This document shows, piece by piece, positions 48,496 to 61,239 of a stretch of 64,000 nucleotides of DNA. Source of the DNA: Physcomitrium patens (taxonomy: Eukaryota > Streptophyta > Bryopsida > Funariales > Funariaceae); contig NC_037255.1 in the NCBI RefSeq assembly GCF_000002425.4, forward strand, positions 11,362,710-11,426,709, in the 5' to 3' direction. Under the pieces are notes generated by a model. That model had not been told where the DNA came from and did no database searches. It was given only the letters and a program-made list of their open reading frames with translations. The translations under genes and the position numbers were made by a program. The stretch's first letter is position 1, and every line of letters begins with the position of its first letter.

Positions 48496-49056
48496 TGTCA
48501 TGGACATAATCATGTAAGCTAGTAATTATATATACAAATAAGTAGAAGTAAGTAAAAATAGATAAAAGTAAGTTAATTCAATAATATTTAATATGGAAGC
48601 TTCTTAAAAGCTTCATAGATGCTACTTTGACTTCATAGGTGTCTTTAATTGACTTTTTGGATTAGAAACGTGGTCAACAAGCTAGCCATGTGCCACACAT
48701 GTTATTAGCTTGAAGATCAAGCTAACTATGTGGTCCACACGTAAAAAAACTTGCCTTGTAAGTCAAGGCATGTATCCTACAAAGTCAACACATATTGGAG
48801 GTCTTATAAAATGTCGCCATGTAGCCTTTAGTTAGATAGTATATATAGAGACAAGAGTGAAGGCTTCTTCACTCTTGTCAACTTCTTTCTTGCTTCTAGT
48901 CTAATTTCAAGGGTCTCTACTTTTCTTGACTTTTAGCAATAGCCATTCCAGTTTCTCTTTCAATATATATCCTTATTTATATATATTTTGTTACCTCTCT
49001 TTGAGTGAAGGTTCACTTGTCTGAATTGTTTTTTCATCGAGTTCTTGTCGTTGACA
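48496..49056 (+). repeat. Element F 3' LTR
   Basis: 561 bp, the same length as the 5' LTR; ends ..cttgtcgttgaca. Confidence 0.9.
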
Positions 49057-49061
49057 CGTAT
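49057..49061. repeat. Target-site duplication of element F (right)
   Basis: cgtat, one CpG transition from catat at 42657. Confidence 0.7.
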
Positions 49062-49860
49062 GGTATGAAAATAATGGCACTAGTGAGTACATGACAGATT
49101 GTTTAGAATAATTTTTTATACTTCAAATAATCTTAAAAGATATATGTATCATTCAATTCATAAATAATATCTTGCTTTAGATATATGGACATGGCTCCAT
49201 TTACATTCAATATCTAGTAGATGGCATCTTGTAACTTAGAATTATTTGACAGGTATTATATGTATCAAAACTCAAAAGAAATATGTTTTTTCTTTGTTTA
49301 GTATTGGAATGCAACTTTTCCTTCATTACTTCCTAAAGGCGATGAAAATTCTACACACACACTAGTAAGAAAGTACTTGAAGGTATCAAATCCAACAAGC
49401 TCTATTAATTTCACATATAAGATATAAAATCAACTTTCTCTCTATGCACAAATTTACAACAATCAATTATTACTTCTTTCACTATATCATTACTAATTTT
49501 GGCTCTTATTATTTTGAAAATAGGATCTAAATTATAAATTTTACATAAGTATATGAGCCATGTCAATATATCAACTATTTATTGCATGAGCCAACATAAC
49601 ATTTTTCAATGATTTTCAACTCAAAATATATGATTTTTTATTTTTTTATCCTTGCAAAATATCATGAAGGAAAATAATATAAATCAATTTATAAACAAGA
49701 CTCCATAAAAATAAGATCCAAAAATTTAAGATAGCTTTTCCATGGTGACATTTTAAGATAAAAGAATTACACACCTCCTTTCAATGGATCTTTTTTATAT
49801 CTTATATAAAGATAATGCTAAAATATTCATATTTTTCTATTTCACTAAGCAAAAATTAGA
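49062..49860. other. Degenerate sequence between F and E
   Basis: Low-quality minus-strand matches to the integrase of F (IIFLHDILQG near 49650) appear among AT-rich sequence, so part of this is probably the decayed 3' half of E. The 3' LTR of E was not found. Confidence 0.4.
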
Positions 49861-50512
49861 GGTGTCATGTCTTTCAAAAGTATAGTTAATATCATCAAAC
49901 AAGATACTAATCATGATGTTTAAATACTATGCATGGATAAAGGTCAAATTTTTTGTAATGTACCTTTCTAGTCAATTAATCAACAACTACAAGATAGTAT
50001 CAAATGAGCTTGATGGTCAAAGATCTATAATGAAATCCATGGAAATAGGTGACCATAGTTGTCTTGAAATAGGAAGTGGTTGAAGAAGTCTACATGGCTG
50101 ATGTTGAGGATTTTTTGACCTTAAATACGTATCACATGATAGTACAAATTCCTTAATAACATTCCACATTTTAGGCCATCAAAAGTCTGTAGAAAAAATT
50201 TCTAAGGTCTTGTTGAATCCAAAATGTTTGGTTAGAAAGAAGTCATGGCATGTTTGAAGAATGTGCTAGTAAGATCGTCCTTTAGGCATAAACAAATATT
50301 CTTCAAAGAACAAGAGATTGTCTTCATACTTGAATTTAGAAGATTTTTTAGAAAGGTTATTGGCAAGATGCTTGATATTAAGAATAAGAGGGTCTATGTT
50401 TGAAGTTTTATGAACTTGATTAAGAAATAATAAATCCACAAGCATTGCTACATTGGTTTCTTGAAGATGAAATTATTCAAGTTTTAAGAAGATTGCTTGT
50501 TGTTGATCATAT
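49861..50512 (-). pseudogene. Chromovirus E: integrase N-terminal part and RNase H-integrase linker
   Basis: Minus strand: KHFGFNKTLEIF, WPKMWNVIKEFVLSCDTYLRSK and SMDFIIDL, collinear with F. Interrupted at 50513 by element G; the reading resumes at 58446. Confidence 0.75.
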
Positions 50513-50517
50513 GCTAC
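50513..50517. repeat. Target-site duplication of element G (left)
   Basis: gctac, repeated at 58442-58446. Confidence 0.9.
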
Positions 50518-51283
50518 TGTAGAATAAGTACTTATTTGCTGATTTGTAGATAGTTAGTTTATAGTGTAAACAGGGATAGATGACTGTTAGAAAGGTAGTT
50601 TAGTAGTTAAAATGGATGAATAGTTAGGAAAAGTAGTTTTCATTAGAGATGTTGCAGTTGGTATCTTGTGGTAGGATAAGGAGGATGAGAGAGAGGAAGA
50701 AACTGCCATTACTGTAATAGTGTGAGCCGGGATAAGCTTGGTGCTACCTCTTTTCTTTTGTTGTTATGTTCTTTGAAATAAGAGTATTGAGAGTTTCTGA
50801 ATATTGTGAAGTGAATCATGGAATGGAAATGTGATTGATATTATTTGAGAAGAAGAAAGATTGAATGCTGAAATCTAATTGTAGTTCAGCAGAGAGAATG
50901 AGTCTGTGTTTGTGTGAAACACCGTAATGTGAATGGTAGTTCTATGTGAAGAATTCCAGTAATTGGAATGAGGGTAATTGTGTGCTGAAGCTGTGATGTT
51001 GAGGTACTACAGTTGGAGATTATAAGAGTGAAGATATATTGGTGGAAATAACAGTTATTGGTATTGCTGAATTGTTGCAAGGAAGAGAGTGATAAAGTGA
51101 AAGGAGAGATTATCGTTTTCCTATGTGCTTAGACAATAGAAATAGTGATGATACATTGGAGGTAATTAATTGTGTGACCCTAACGTGAACGCTCAAGCAA
51201 CTAGTCACTCCCCGTGTTCGAATTCCTCTATATGGGTTTATTCTGGGAAGTTTCTTCCAGAATAAGTAAAACAAAAAATCACA
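50518..51283 (+). repeat. Element G 5' LTR
   Basis: Starts tgtagaataagtac, ends ..aaaaaatcaca; same family as the LTR of C (minus strand). Contains agcttggtgctacctctttt. Confidence 0.9.
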
Positions 51284-51286
51284 TTT

Positions 51287-51304
51287 TGGCGCCACTGCCG
51301 GGGA
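51287..51304 (+). promoter_or_regulatory. Element G primer binding site (tRNA-Asp-like)
   Basis: tggcgccactgccgggga, three bases after the LTR; two mismatches from the tRNA-Asp type tggcgccgttgccgggga. Confidence 0.65.
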
Positions 51305-51395
51305 GTGATAATAGGTTTGAGCGTTAGGAATTAATTACAAACGTGTGAGAAAATGGGCAATGGAAGACGATTTCAGTAGTGTTTGAAGAAAGATT

Positions 51396-53594
51396 ATGGT
51401 TAATAAGAACAAGAGCATTGCATCGAGGAAAATAAATCAGTTGAGAGAAAGACAAGGAAGAGCGCAAGGTAGGAACTTGCGTAGAGAGGAGCAAGAACGT
51501 AATCTTAAAAGGAAGCATCGACAGAATTGGATTAAACCATGGTTGCAAGCTTGTCGGCGCATCCGAACATATCAAGAACCGGACAGACTGTTAATTCTGC
51601 AGTCTTATGTATCATTAGAAAAACTGCCAAGAGCACTCGCGGGAAATTTTGTCAACATTCCAGTGGAAATCTTGAGGCCGTTAACTGAAAGAGAAGGAGG
51701 CATAGAAGTATTTGGTACTCCATTGGGTAATTTTCCAATAGAGAGTACCGCTGAAACGAGCAATAGGGGCTCTGCAGATTGGCATGAATTGGTCGCCAAT
51801 AAAGGCAACTATATTGTATTTCAAAATCTGACGTTTTCACCTGCAAGTCAACCAATAAAACTATTTGCGGGAAATAACAGTAAAGCAAGGACCGCTGAGA
51901 GCTTGGTAATTAGAGTAAGGAAAAGCAGAGATTATTTTAAAACAAATTTCAGAGGAACAAAAAATTCAATGGCGGCAGGAGGACCAGCCATTCCGATTGC
52001 AGTTCAAATGGGTACCTTGGGCGATCGTACGACTAGCGTCGCACCATTACCTACTTTTCGTGGTTTGCCAAGTGCGGACCCAGATCAACATTTGTCTCAA
52101 TTCTTGACGGCGTTTGTAGCCAATAATGGAAGGACAGAAGACATTTGGCTGAGATGGTTGCCAGCGACACTAAAAGACACAACATTCGAGTGGTATAACC
52201 GCCAACCTGTAGGTCAATTTATCAATTGGGAGGCATTAAAAACGGCATTTTTAGCCCATTTCCGACCAATTGGTTTTGAAGAACGTCTTCGAGAAAGATT
52301 AATGAATAGCAGAATGGTACCAGGGGAAGCGGTACAGTCATATTATGGTCATGTAGCAGATATACTTTAGAAATGGCCAAATAACCAAATGCCGAAATCG
52401 TTTGTGTTGTCCATATTGGTTAATGGATTACACCCACCAGAATTGAAGATGTTTGTAAAGGAGGCCCAATCAGCTACCATTGCAGCATCTCTTGAGCGAG
52501 CAAAAGTATGGGAGGAATGTCATTACGACCAGCACTTAACCGTTGGTGCCACGATGATTCCATCGTAAGGCGGTTATCAAATGACAAATTGGAATGACGC
52601 ATCGGAAAGTTATCCGGGAAGGAGTGATTATGGTACAATTCCACAGGGAATAGTGAATGCCGTTCCATTGCAGGCTGTACTATCATCATCGTCACAACCG
52701 TATGTGCCTTATTCCGCGTATCAAAAACCAATACCTACGAAGGAATTGACCAATGAATTGGTATCAAGGGATCCCAATGAGTCATTGCTGTTAACATTAA
52801 CGAAGAAAATGGATGAATTGGCTGTGAATCTGGCCAAGGATAAAGAGAAAAGGCATAAACCGACCAATATGTGACCCAATGTTTGGTGTAGCAATTGTAA
52901 GGGACAAGGTCATTTGGTAACCGAATGTTCTTCACCACCCCAAATGATGGTTCAATGTACCTTTTGTGGAGGTAAGCATACCACTGCCAATTGTTGGAAC
53001 TTAAGGAAACAACAACAAGTCGGACAGCAGACCATGAGTCAACCAACTTCGTGGGATGTAAATCAAGTACAAACGAATAATAGGTTCGGCTGGAATGAAA
53101 ATCGAGCAAATAGACAAAACAGGAATTATTCCAATTTCCAAAACTCTAAATTTCACCAAGAAGGTATATCCAATATCCATGGCTTGGGAGTGAATCAGCA
53201 AGGATATCATCAATATTCACCCATGCAGAAGCCAATGCCAGAATCTACAGTACCAATGGGTCAACCAGGATCCTTTACTCAACCGACATGGAATAGACCG
53301 AGTCGTTATATACCAGTAGAGACACCCAATATCCCTGAAGGAGCTGGCAGAAGACCACTTCGTTGCTATCGGTGCAGACAAATTGGACATTATGCGAGTA
53401 AATGTCCTAATCCAAGAGCAAGTGATGATTATGCCCCAATATGTGGAAATTGTAAGCAGTCTGGACATACTTATCAGCAGTGTAATGCGGCTTTTAATTA
53501 TAATAATCAAGACCAGAGATGCAAACAAGCCAATCGGCGGAGGACAAAGGTCCTGTTCAACGGGACTCACCAGTACATCGCGTCGAGGTGGTGA
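51396..53594 (+). pseudogene. Element G gag with four zinc knuckles
   Basis: One frame from ATG 51396 to 53594, with stops at 52368, 52566 and 52872. Basic N-terminus (LRERQGRAQGRNLRREEQER), gag core (FEWYNRQPVGQFINWEALK). Two knuckles at about 52885-53000 (WCSNCKGQGHLVTEC; QCTFCGGKHTTANC) and two more at about 53360-53490 (RCYRCRQIGHYASKC; ICGNCKQSGHTYQQC), separated by a Gln/Asn/Pro-rich spacer of about 120 residues. All four are intact here, unlike in C. The frame is lost near 53520 by an indel relative to C. Confidence 0.85.
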
Positions 53595-55490
53595 ATGCAG
53601 TGCTTACCAGGGGCCAACAGAAAGACAAGAATCCAATTCAGGACCTGGATGATCCAATCGAAGTAACAATAGTAGCGCCGTCCAAGAGGCGGACCGAACT
53701 AATATCAGTATTGGGACGTATACCAATATTGAGCCCTCAACAAGACGAGGAACCCACTTCAGTTTCACGTGCCAGTTTTTCGGGGACATCAAGATCAATT
53801 CCAAATGACCACGTCCCAATACCCGCACAACCCAATATAAGCTCGTACCCATTGAAGGAACCTTTAGTGGTCGAAGAGTCGACTAAGAGGAAGGAATTGC
53901 TGCCGAACAAAGTCAAACCAATGAAACGCAAAAGAGCATTGGGAGTTACTCTCAATATGCAATCCTACGACATTTTGAAGGATTTGGATGTTATCCAGCC
54001 TTCAATTACAATGAAGCAACTTTTGGCTGTAGCACCGGAATGTCGATCAACATTGAATTCAGCGTTAATACGGCGGAGATCCCGCACTAGAGAAATACAT
54101 GAAGTTAGCTTAAACCCAGATCCGATAGCACCAACAATCGATGTATCAATCGATGGAGTTTTAATTCCAGGGGTACAAGTCGATGGTGGCTCCAGTGTGA
54201 ATTTAATGAACGCTGATACAATGGAATACTTGGATCTAAAGCAATTGCTCCCTACGACATTAGTTTTGCGAATGGTAGATCATAGTCGGGTTAAGCCGAT
54301 GGGAATCTTACGCGATATTGCCACTGTAATCGGGGGATTGACATACAAAATCGATTGTGTTGTATTTAGGTTACAGAGTTCTATGTTATCGTATCCCATT
54401 TTATTGGGTAGACCTTGGTTGTATCAAGCCAAGGCTAAGAACGACTGGGGCCGCGGCACATTGACAATTGGAAAAGGCAGTGACCAGATTGTTCTACAAA
54501 TGTACCCGGTACAATATCACGGAGAAACCCAATTGCCCGAATCAGAATTTACATTGGATAACGAGAGTCACTCGATTGAGGAAGATGACGATGCTATAGT
54601 TTCATCGCAATTTGGAGTAGGTCAAACCCCTTCTACAACCAAGGGAGGAGTCTACCAATGTGGTGGCCCCGGTGAATATTTACTCCATCAGAAGGATGCC
54701 TCTAACTCGGATCATGTTATTACCGAATGGATGACCCGATATGATGTCAATCATGTGAGTGCAATGCGGTCAGACATGAGTCACCAGCAGTTGCAGTCTC
54801 CTTCGCATGACGACGGGCCAACAGGCGATTTTAAATTGGTAGCTGTGGAAGAACCTGTTTTCCAGACTCTGAACTTAAGCACCCCTGACGTGCCCCAGAA
54901 TATAAAGATATGCAAAGGTATTTAAGGTAACGAATTGAGTTAGTGGAAAGCATTCTTCCTCCAGCATAAATCGTCCTTTGCTTGGACGTATGCAGATCTG
55001 AAGGATATTCCAGAAACGGTGTGTGAACATCGTATTACATTGGTTCCGGATGCTACATCAGTTCATCAAAGACAACACCGTCTCAACCCAAAATATTTCT
55101 TGATGGTAAAGGAGAAATTGGACAAATTATTGCGCGTGGATTTCATTTATCCGGTTCCGTATAGCGAATGGGTCTCACCAATGGTAATGGTACCTAAGAA
55201 AAATGGCAAGATTAGAATCTGTCAAGATTTTCGGAAACTCAATGCTGCTACCAAGAAGGACTATTTTCCTCTACCTTTTACGGACAGTATATTGGATGCC
55301 GTGGCAGGACACGAATGTTATTCATTTCTGGATGGTTTTTTGGGTTACAATCAAGTAAAAATTGTCAAAGAAGACCAGCTCAAGACGACCTTTACGACAG
55401 ATTGGGGTACATTTGCATACAAAGTGATGCCATTTGGATTATACAATGCACCAGCCACATTTCAAAGAGTGATGACACAGGCCTTTTAAG
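53519..55490 (+). pseudogene. Element G protease and N-terminal RT
   Basis: Protease carries VDGGSSVNLMNADTMEYL (about 54180), and the linker ILLGRPWLYQAKAKNDWGRG matches C closely. After the stop at 54923 the same frame resumes at RT: EWVSPMVMVPKKNGKIRICQ, the FLDGFLGYNQ step and VMPFGLYNAPATFQRVMTQ, up to the stop at 55487. Confidence 0.85.
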
Positions 55491-55710
55491 ATTATTTACG
55501 AGTGTCAATGGAAATATTCTTAGATGATTTTTGCACGTTCAGTACGACAGCCGTTTTCACAATTTTCTGAAAAAATTTCAAATTCGGTGGCATGGACCCT
55601 ATCGCGTATTGGCCGCTTTTCCCAATGGTTCCGTCCAATTGGAAGATTTCACGGGAACCAAATTCACAACCCGTATCAATGGAAACCGACTACGCCTGTA
55701 TTACACATAA
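55491..55710 (+). pseudogene. Element G RT-integrase deletion junction
   Basis: RT up to EIFLDDFCTFST (the catalytic FLDD) is joined at about 55545 (ttcagtac|gacagccg) to the integrase C-terminal part (FQIRWHGPYRV, FTTRINGNRLRLYYT). In C these points are about 1.9 kb apart (about 22465 and 20515). Only a base or two of microhomology is visible. Confidence 0.85.
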
Positions 55711-55997
55711 ATCCGGAGGCGGGTTTATCAAGATTGGAGGGGGCACGCGTGCCGTTCATGATGACTTGCCTGCCATCATAAGTGTCTAATCGGAGGCAAA
55801 TGACGGCGGTTGATTAGTGTATTAGAACATCAGCAATGAAGATTAGGGATTCTTGTTTCATAACTGGGTAAATAGTTAGGAGAGGGGCACTCTGTGTAGT
55901 TGTCTTCAGTATTTTCTCTAGAATTGTTGAAGCATAGTTTGTTAGTGGAAAGTTCACGGCAAATCATAGTATTAGTGTGAATACGTAGAGATTTATA

Positions 55998-57581
55998 ATG
56001 TCGAGGGAGAAGGTGAAGAGAGCCTTGGAGAAGGAGGAAGAGGGTAGAAGGGTGAGAGCAAGGAATAATATGGATGAGCTTTCTCTTTGTATACTCACAA
56101 ATATGGAACCCATGCGGTTAGAAATTTGCTGGAATGCAATGCGGCAGAAGGACTTTAGAAGTGCATAGCTTTATCCTTTTCTGCGAGCTGCAGAGAATTT
56201 ACCATCAATCGATGTAGAACTATTGGAAGAATACTTGACGAACTATGATCCTGAGGATGATTCGAGTGTTGTAAACGGGAGGACTTTGGAAATTGATGAG
56301 AATACCTTGCATAAGGCATTACAGTTATCAATAGGAGAGTTAGCGGTTGGCGCAAAAAAGTCTTCAGACTTCAATCCGGGGAGTTATTTTAAAGGAGGTA
56401 TGACGTTGCTAAAAAGAAATTAAGGATGGCGGACGGCAGATGCACTTACACCAGAATTGATGGAGTGGATGCGCTTCGTTCAGAAGAAGTTGGGATTAAA
56501 TAGACATACGACGTATATAGCTAAACGATTATTATATGCGACAATAGGCTCCTTCAAGGGTATGGTATTCAATTGGGCAGCGTACGTGGCCACCAGAATT
56601 CATGCAGAGTTGAGTTACAAGCACAGGTCGGGTAGAATTGCAACGCTTTTGTGTTCCAACTATATACAGTCTGCAATTGTTTATGAGTTAAGTCAACCAT
56701 TGCCGGAGAAAGAAAAGACGATAGCAGCTCCAGTACTACCAAAACCGAGGAGCAATTTATTGGCACTTCCATATGGACCAGGAGAAACAAGCCAGCAGGC
56801 GGGAGAACCAATCAGTGTTCGGGAGAGGGGTCCAATGGCTCAGCGAGACAATAGGCCAGTGGACATTCAACATCGAACACCAGAGGAGAACAGTGTGAAA
56901 GAGCGATTTTTGGTACAATTATCCTAATTGTAGTAGACGGCAAACGAATTGGTTGATCACACGAATTTTAAGCAGCAATTGGTGGCGTGTAAGAGGGAAA
57001 TGGCAGAACAACGTCAAAAACTGCTGGAACAAGATCGGGTGAATAGGGCCACCAAAGAAGCCAATTCGAGACTAGAGCATGCCCTTGGAGTAAAACAGCA
57101 AGCGTGGGAAAAGGAAAGAAAGCGCCTTCACCACGGAATGGCGCATCAGAAACAAAAACTCTCCAATTCTCTTAATCAATCGAAACTGGAAGTTGAGAAA
57201 ATGAAGCAACAATTGGAATTGAACCAGACGAAGATAGCGACTTTGGAACAGGAAAAGAAGACGATGAGTGACCAATTCAGAGTGAAAACAGAGGAAATGT
57301 AAGGGGAGATCAACACTCTGAAGGAGGTTGCAAAGAAATTGGAGGAAGAATTGGTCAGCGTTCGATGGCCACAAGGGTCAATTGAAGGTTCAATTGGCGA
57401 ATTGGAACAGAAGGTGAAGCAACAACAATACCAATTAGAGGCGAAAGACACCCGAATTCTACAATTGGAAAGTCAAGTCCATGAATTGGGAGCACTTAAT
57501 GAAGATTTAACGGCCAGATTGAACATAGTCCCAATAAATGTATTAGACGGGGAAGACGAAGAAGTGACTTTAGAATTGTAA
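55998..57581 (+). pseudogene. Accessory ORF of element G: conserved globular region plus long coiled coil
   Basis: One uninterrupted frame of 528 codons apart from stops (56166, 56421, a cluster at 56925-56936, 57300). Start chosen at 55998 because a basic N-terminus (MSREKVKRALEKEEEGRR) leads without a break into the conserved EPMRLEICW. The globular part has NYDPEDDSSV, FNPGSYFKGGM, MEWMRFVQKKLGL, GMVFNWAAYVATRIHAE and LLCSNYI. A Pro/Arg-rich linker follows (residues ~240-300), then a coiled coil (KQQLVACKREMAEQRQKLLE; KLEVEKMKQQLELNQTK) and the shared C-terminal LESQVHELGALNEDLTARL. The cluster of three stops reads * L * *, expected from Gln-Leu-Gln-Gln by C-to-T changes. Same place and layout as in C. 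Confidence 0.8.
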
Positions 57582-57661
57582 TCAGTAGCAATGAGTATAG
57601 GAAATGCTAAGGAGTCACCAGTTCAATTTCAAACTGGTTGTTTGCGAGGACGCTGCACAGT

Positions 57662-57675
57662 TAGGAGTGGGGCTA
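57662..57675 (+). promoter_or_regulatory. Element G polypurine tract
   Basis: taggagtggggcta directly before the 3' LTR. Confidence 0.7.
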
Positions 57676-58441
57676 TGTAGAATAAATAGTTATTTGCTGA
57701 TTTGTAGATACTTAGTTTATAGTGTAAACCTGGATAGATGACTGTTAGAAAGGTAGTTCAGTAGTTAAAATGAATGAATAGTTAGAAAAAGCAGTTTTTA
57801 TTAGAGATGTAGCAATTGATATCTTATGGTAGGATAAGGAGGATGAGAGAGAGGAAGAAACCGCCATTACTGTGATAGTGTGAGCCGAGATAAGCTTGGT
57901 GCTACCTCTTTTCTTTTGTTGTTATGTTCTTTGAAATAAGAGTATTAAGAGTTTCTGAATATTGTGAAGTGAATCATGGAATGGAAATGTGATTGGTATT
58001 ATTTGAGAAGAAGAAAGATTGAATGCTGAAATCTGATTGTAGTTCAGCAGAGAGAATGAGTCTGTGTTTGTATGAAACACCGTAATGTGAATGGTAGTTC
58101 TGTGTGAAGAATTCCAGTAATTGAAATGAGGGTAATTGTATGCTGAAGCTGTGATGTTGAGGTATTACAGTTGGAGATTATAAGAATGAAGATATATTGG
58201 TGGAAATAACAGTTATTGATATGACTGAATTGTTGCAAGGAAGAGAGTGATAAGGTGAAAGGAGAGATTATCATTTTTCTATGTGCTTAGACAATAGAAA
58301 TAGTGACGATACATTGGAGGTAATTAATTGTGTGACCCTAACGTGAACGCTCAAGCAACTAGTCACTCTCCGTGTTCGAATTCCTCTATATGGGTTTATT
58401 CTGGGAAGTTTCTTCCGGAATAAGTAAAACGAAAAATCACA
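57676..58441 (+). repeat. Element G 3' LTR
   Basis: 766 bp, equal in length to the 5' LTR; ends ..gaaaaatcaca. Confidence 0.9.
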
Positions 58442-58446
58442 GCTAC
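58442..58446. repeat. Target-site duplication of element G (right)
   Basis: gctac, equal to 50513-50517. Confidence 0.9.
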
Positions 58447-61235
58447 CTTCTTTACTTTTGGTTCAAGGTAAGAACATCTTGATAATGCATTTAATAATCG
58501 TTATTGGCTCTTCCATCAATACATGATACAAAAATCAAATTGTAATAAATATATATTCTAATGTGCTTAGCGACAATTCAAATTTCAGGTTAACATGAAG
58601 TATTTAAGATTCTTGTAATCTGTATATATAGTCACTTGATGAGAAGCTCCTTCAAGAAAGTAGTACCATTCTTGGAAAGAATCTATAATGATAAGCAATA
58701 CTTTATTGTAGATTTTGTAGTTGATTTTTGCTACCAAGATTTTTTGAGAATAGAATGTAATTGGATGAAATTTGCTATCTTTTTTATATTATGACAAGAT
58801 TGCTCTCAATGCAAAGTGTGAGGCATTGATCTCCATAAAATAGGGCTTGTTGAAATTTGGATATATCAAAATTGGAGCTATTGTGAAAGCATCTTTTAAG
58901 CTTTGAAAAGCTTCCTTTGCTTTGGGATCCCAGTCCAACTTGTCCATACATGTGAACCGCGTAAGTGGAATAGCAATTTTAGAGTAATTTCTAACAAAAA
59001 TCCTATAGAAGTTTACAAATCTAAGAAAACATTGAACATCATGTATAATTTTTGACTTTGTTCAATCAATGATTGCTTGTACCTTCTTTGGATCCATAAA
59101 AAGGCCTTTATTGGAAATAATATATCCAACAAATATGACTTGAGGTTCATGAAATATACACTTCTCTAGTTTTATATATAGCCAAGTACTTCATAGCTTT
59201 TTTAACACAAGGCAGACATATTTTTTTGTAGACTTCCGAATTCTTGAAAAAGATTAGAATATCATCCAAATAAATCACAACAAAGTCATCAAGATGCTCA
59301 CAAAATATATCATTCATTAAGTATTGGAATATAGTTGGTGTATTGGTAAGTCCAAAAGGTATGATATTGTATTTAAAATATCTATATCTAGTATAAAATG
59401 TTGTCTTCCATTCATCTCTCTAATTGATGCATATGCGCCTCATAGATCAATCTTCGTAAAGATCTTTGCTTAGCTAAGTTGATCAGGAAGTCTGACTATC
59501 AATGACAATGGATATCAATTCTTTACCATGATTTTATTAAGACCACGATAATTGATACACATCCATAGTGATCTATCTTTCTTCTTCTCAAATAATATTC
59601 GAGTACCAGTTGGCGACATGGAATACTATTTGACTGCTATAGTTGTCAAAGGTTATTTTTAATGGAAGCATTTCATAAGTGATGTCTCCAAAGAATAAAA
59701 GTCAACCATCTTTTACTTCTATATGTATGGCTTTGGATTTTTTGACCATATAGATTTTGTGTGATTTAAAAAATTCTTCGTCAATAAAATATGCAGAGAT
59801 TCTCGAGTTAAATATTGCATGATACTTTAGTTTTATGACTCCTAACTATAGAAGTATAATAAAACAATAGAAAGTATTGGCAAAGAGTACAAGATTTTTT
59901 TTGGTTTGTGATAATAAAGAATTCAGCCACACGGTCCCTATTGTGGCTGAACGCCCTCATCTTCCTATAAAGCTTTTGATGATGTGGCCACACTTCTCAT
60001 TTGATATGTATGCTGGCATTTCTCTAAATAATTATTAACCTTGTAGCTAGGTTTTCTATAATATAAGTATAGGCCAAATTTCCTTCAATGCTTTTTTTTC
60101 TTGCTCAAAAAGAGGTTTGAAGTGAACTTCATCAATCTACATATCTTCTTCTTCCAAATCCTTATTAGAATTGGATGGTAAAGAAGTTGTAGAATAATTG
60201 GTGTATACATGTAGCATAACAGAAGAATGTTTATCTGTTTATTTGTTGAAATAAATGATTATTGCACTTCACAGCTTAACTAATGGCTTCATTCAATGTT
60301 TGAGGATCTGGCATAGATAATAATAAGTCCTTGACTTCATTTCTTAATCTCCAATGAAATTGGCTCATCAATGCATCTTCTCTCCAAATTATATTACATG
60401 CTAATTGTCAAAAATATAAGACATACATTGATGGAGAATGCGTTCTTTGTTGAAGGCTTTGATTTTTAATTGTTGAAGAATGAACTTTATTATATTCATC
60501 AAATGCTTCTGTAAATGCTATCAAAAATGCTTCAAAATTATATAATATAGAGAAATTCTTTTCAAATAATGGAACAAAATAAGATAAAGCTTGACTTGAG
60601 AACAAGGTTCCAACCAAGGCAACATGAAATGTTTCAGTGGAATATCGTTGAGGTTGAAGCAAGGTGATTAGTTGTACTTGATTTACAAAGCCACGAAATT
60701 TTGAGCAGGTGTTATTGAACTTTTTTAAAAGGTTGATCATTAATTCTTTTGCTATTATTATTATCAGATCATTGTCTTGAGTAGATGCACCTCTCATGTT
60801 TGGTGAAACAGACATAATAGTTTAAGAATTTTGAACCTCTATTGCCATTTGATGTAGTGGTTATGGTACTCCGACTCCTTGACCATTGTGTATGATCATA
60901 TATAGTTCTTCATTCTGCTTCAACAAAGTCTTTATCCTAATCTTCAATACTTCAAGAGCATTAATAATAGAATCTAACTTAATCTCTTTAGAGTTTATCA
61001 TATTGACTTTTCTACCTTTTGTCATAAAAAATCAGAAAAACACATGCATTCAAAAGAAAAAAATTGGATCTATGGTATAAAAAAGAACCAAAAGAATATT
61101 AACAAAAGAACAATATTAGTCTAGAAGAGAGTAATCCACAACCTCTAGAATGCTATAGTACTTTCAAGAAGAAGGATAATCTACTCTCTATCAAGAAAGA
61201 CTAAGCTTCTAATATATTTTTATGATAGTCTCGAC
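58446..61235 (-). pseudogene. Chromovirus E: gag, protease, RT and RNase H
   Basis: From right to left: gag at 60815-60408 (KFRGFVNQVQLITLLQPQRY, ALSYFVPLFEKNFSILYNF), zinc-knuckle and protease remains about 60100-59690, RT about 59660-59020 (with the catalytic region near 59250-59290), and RNase H about 58970-58450 (EAFQSLKDAF, FQEWYYFLKE). Collinear with F at all points but full of stops. Continues at 50512 across element G. Confidence 0.75.
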
Positions 61236-61239
61236 AAAC

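Larger units (their letters stand above)
42662..49056 (+). mobile_element. Element F: chromovirus with paired 561-bp LTRs and accessory ORF
   Basis: Both LTRs are 561 bp (42662-43222; 48496-49056), TG..CA, with mostly transition differences. PPT aagaaggaggggtaa stands before the 3' LTR. The internal order is gag, PR-RT-RNaseH-IN, chromodomain, then a 423-nt accessory ORF. It is the least damaged chromovirus here and the reference for fragments A, E and J. It has about ten stops and one extra T in a T-run, so it is not active. Confidence 0.9.
50518..58441 (+). mobile_element. Element G: deletion derivative of the C family
   Basis: Two 766-bp LTRs (50518-51283; 57676-58441), perfect TSD gctac, PBS and PPT. 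The internal order is gag, protease, truncated RT, then directly the integrase C-terminal part, and the accessory ORF. Compared with C, about 1.9 kb (end of RT, RNase H, most of integrase) is missing. It is non-autonomous and inserted in chromovirus E in the orientation opposite to C. Confidence 0.9.
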
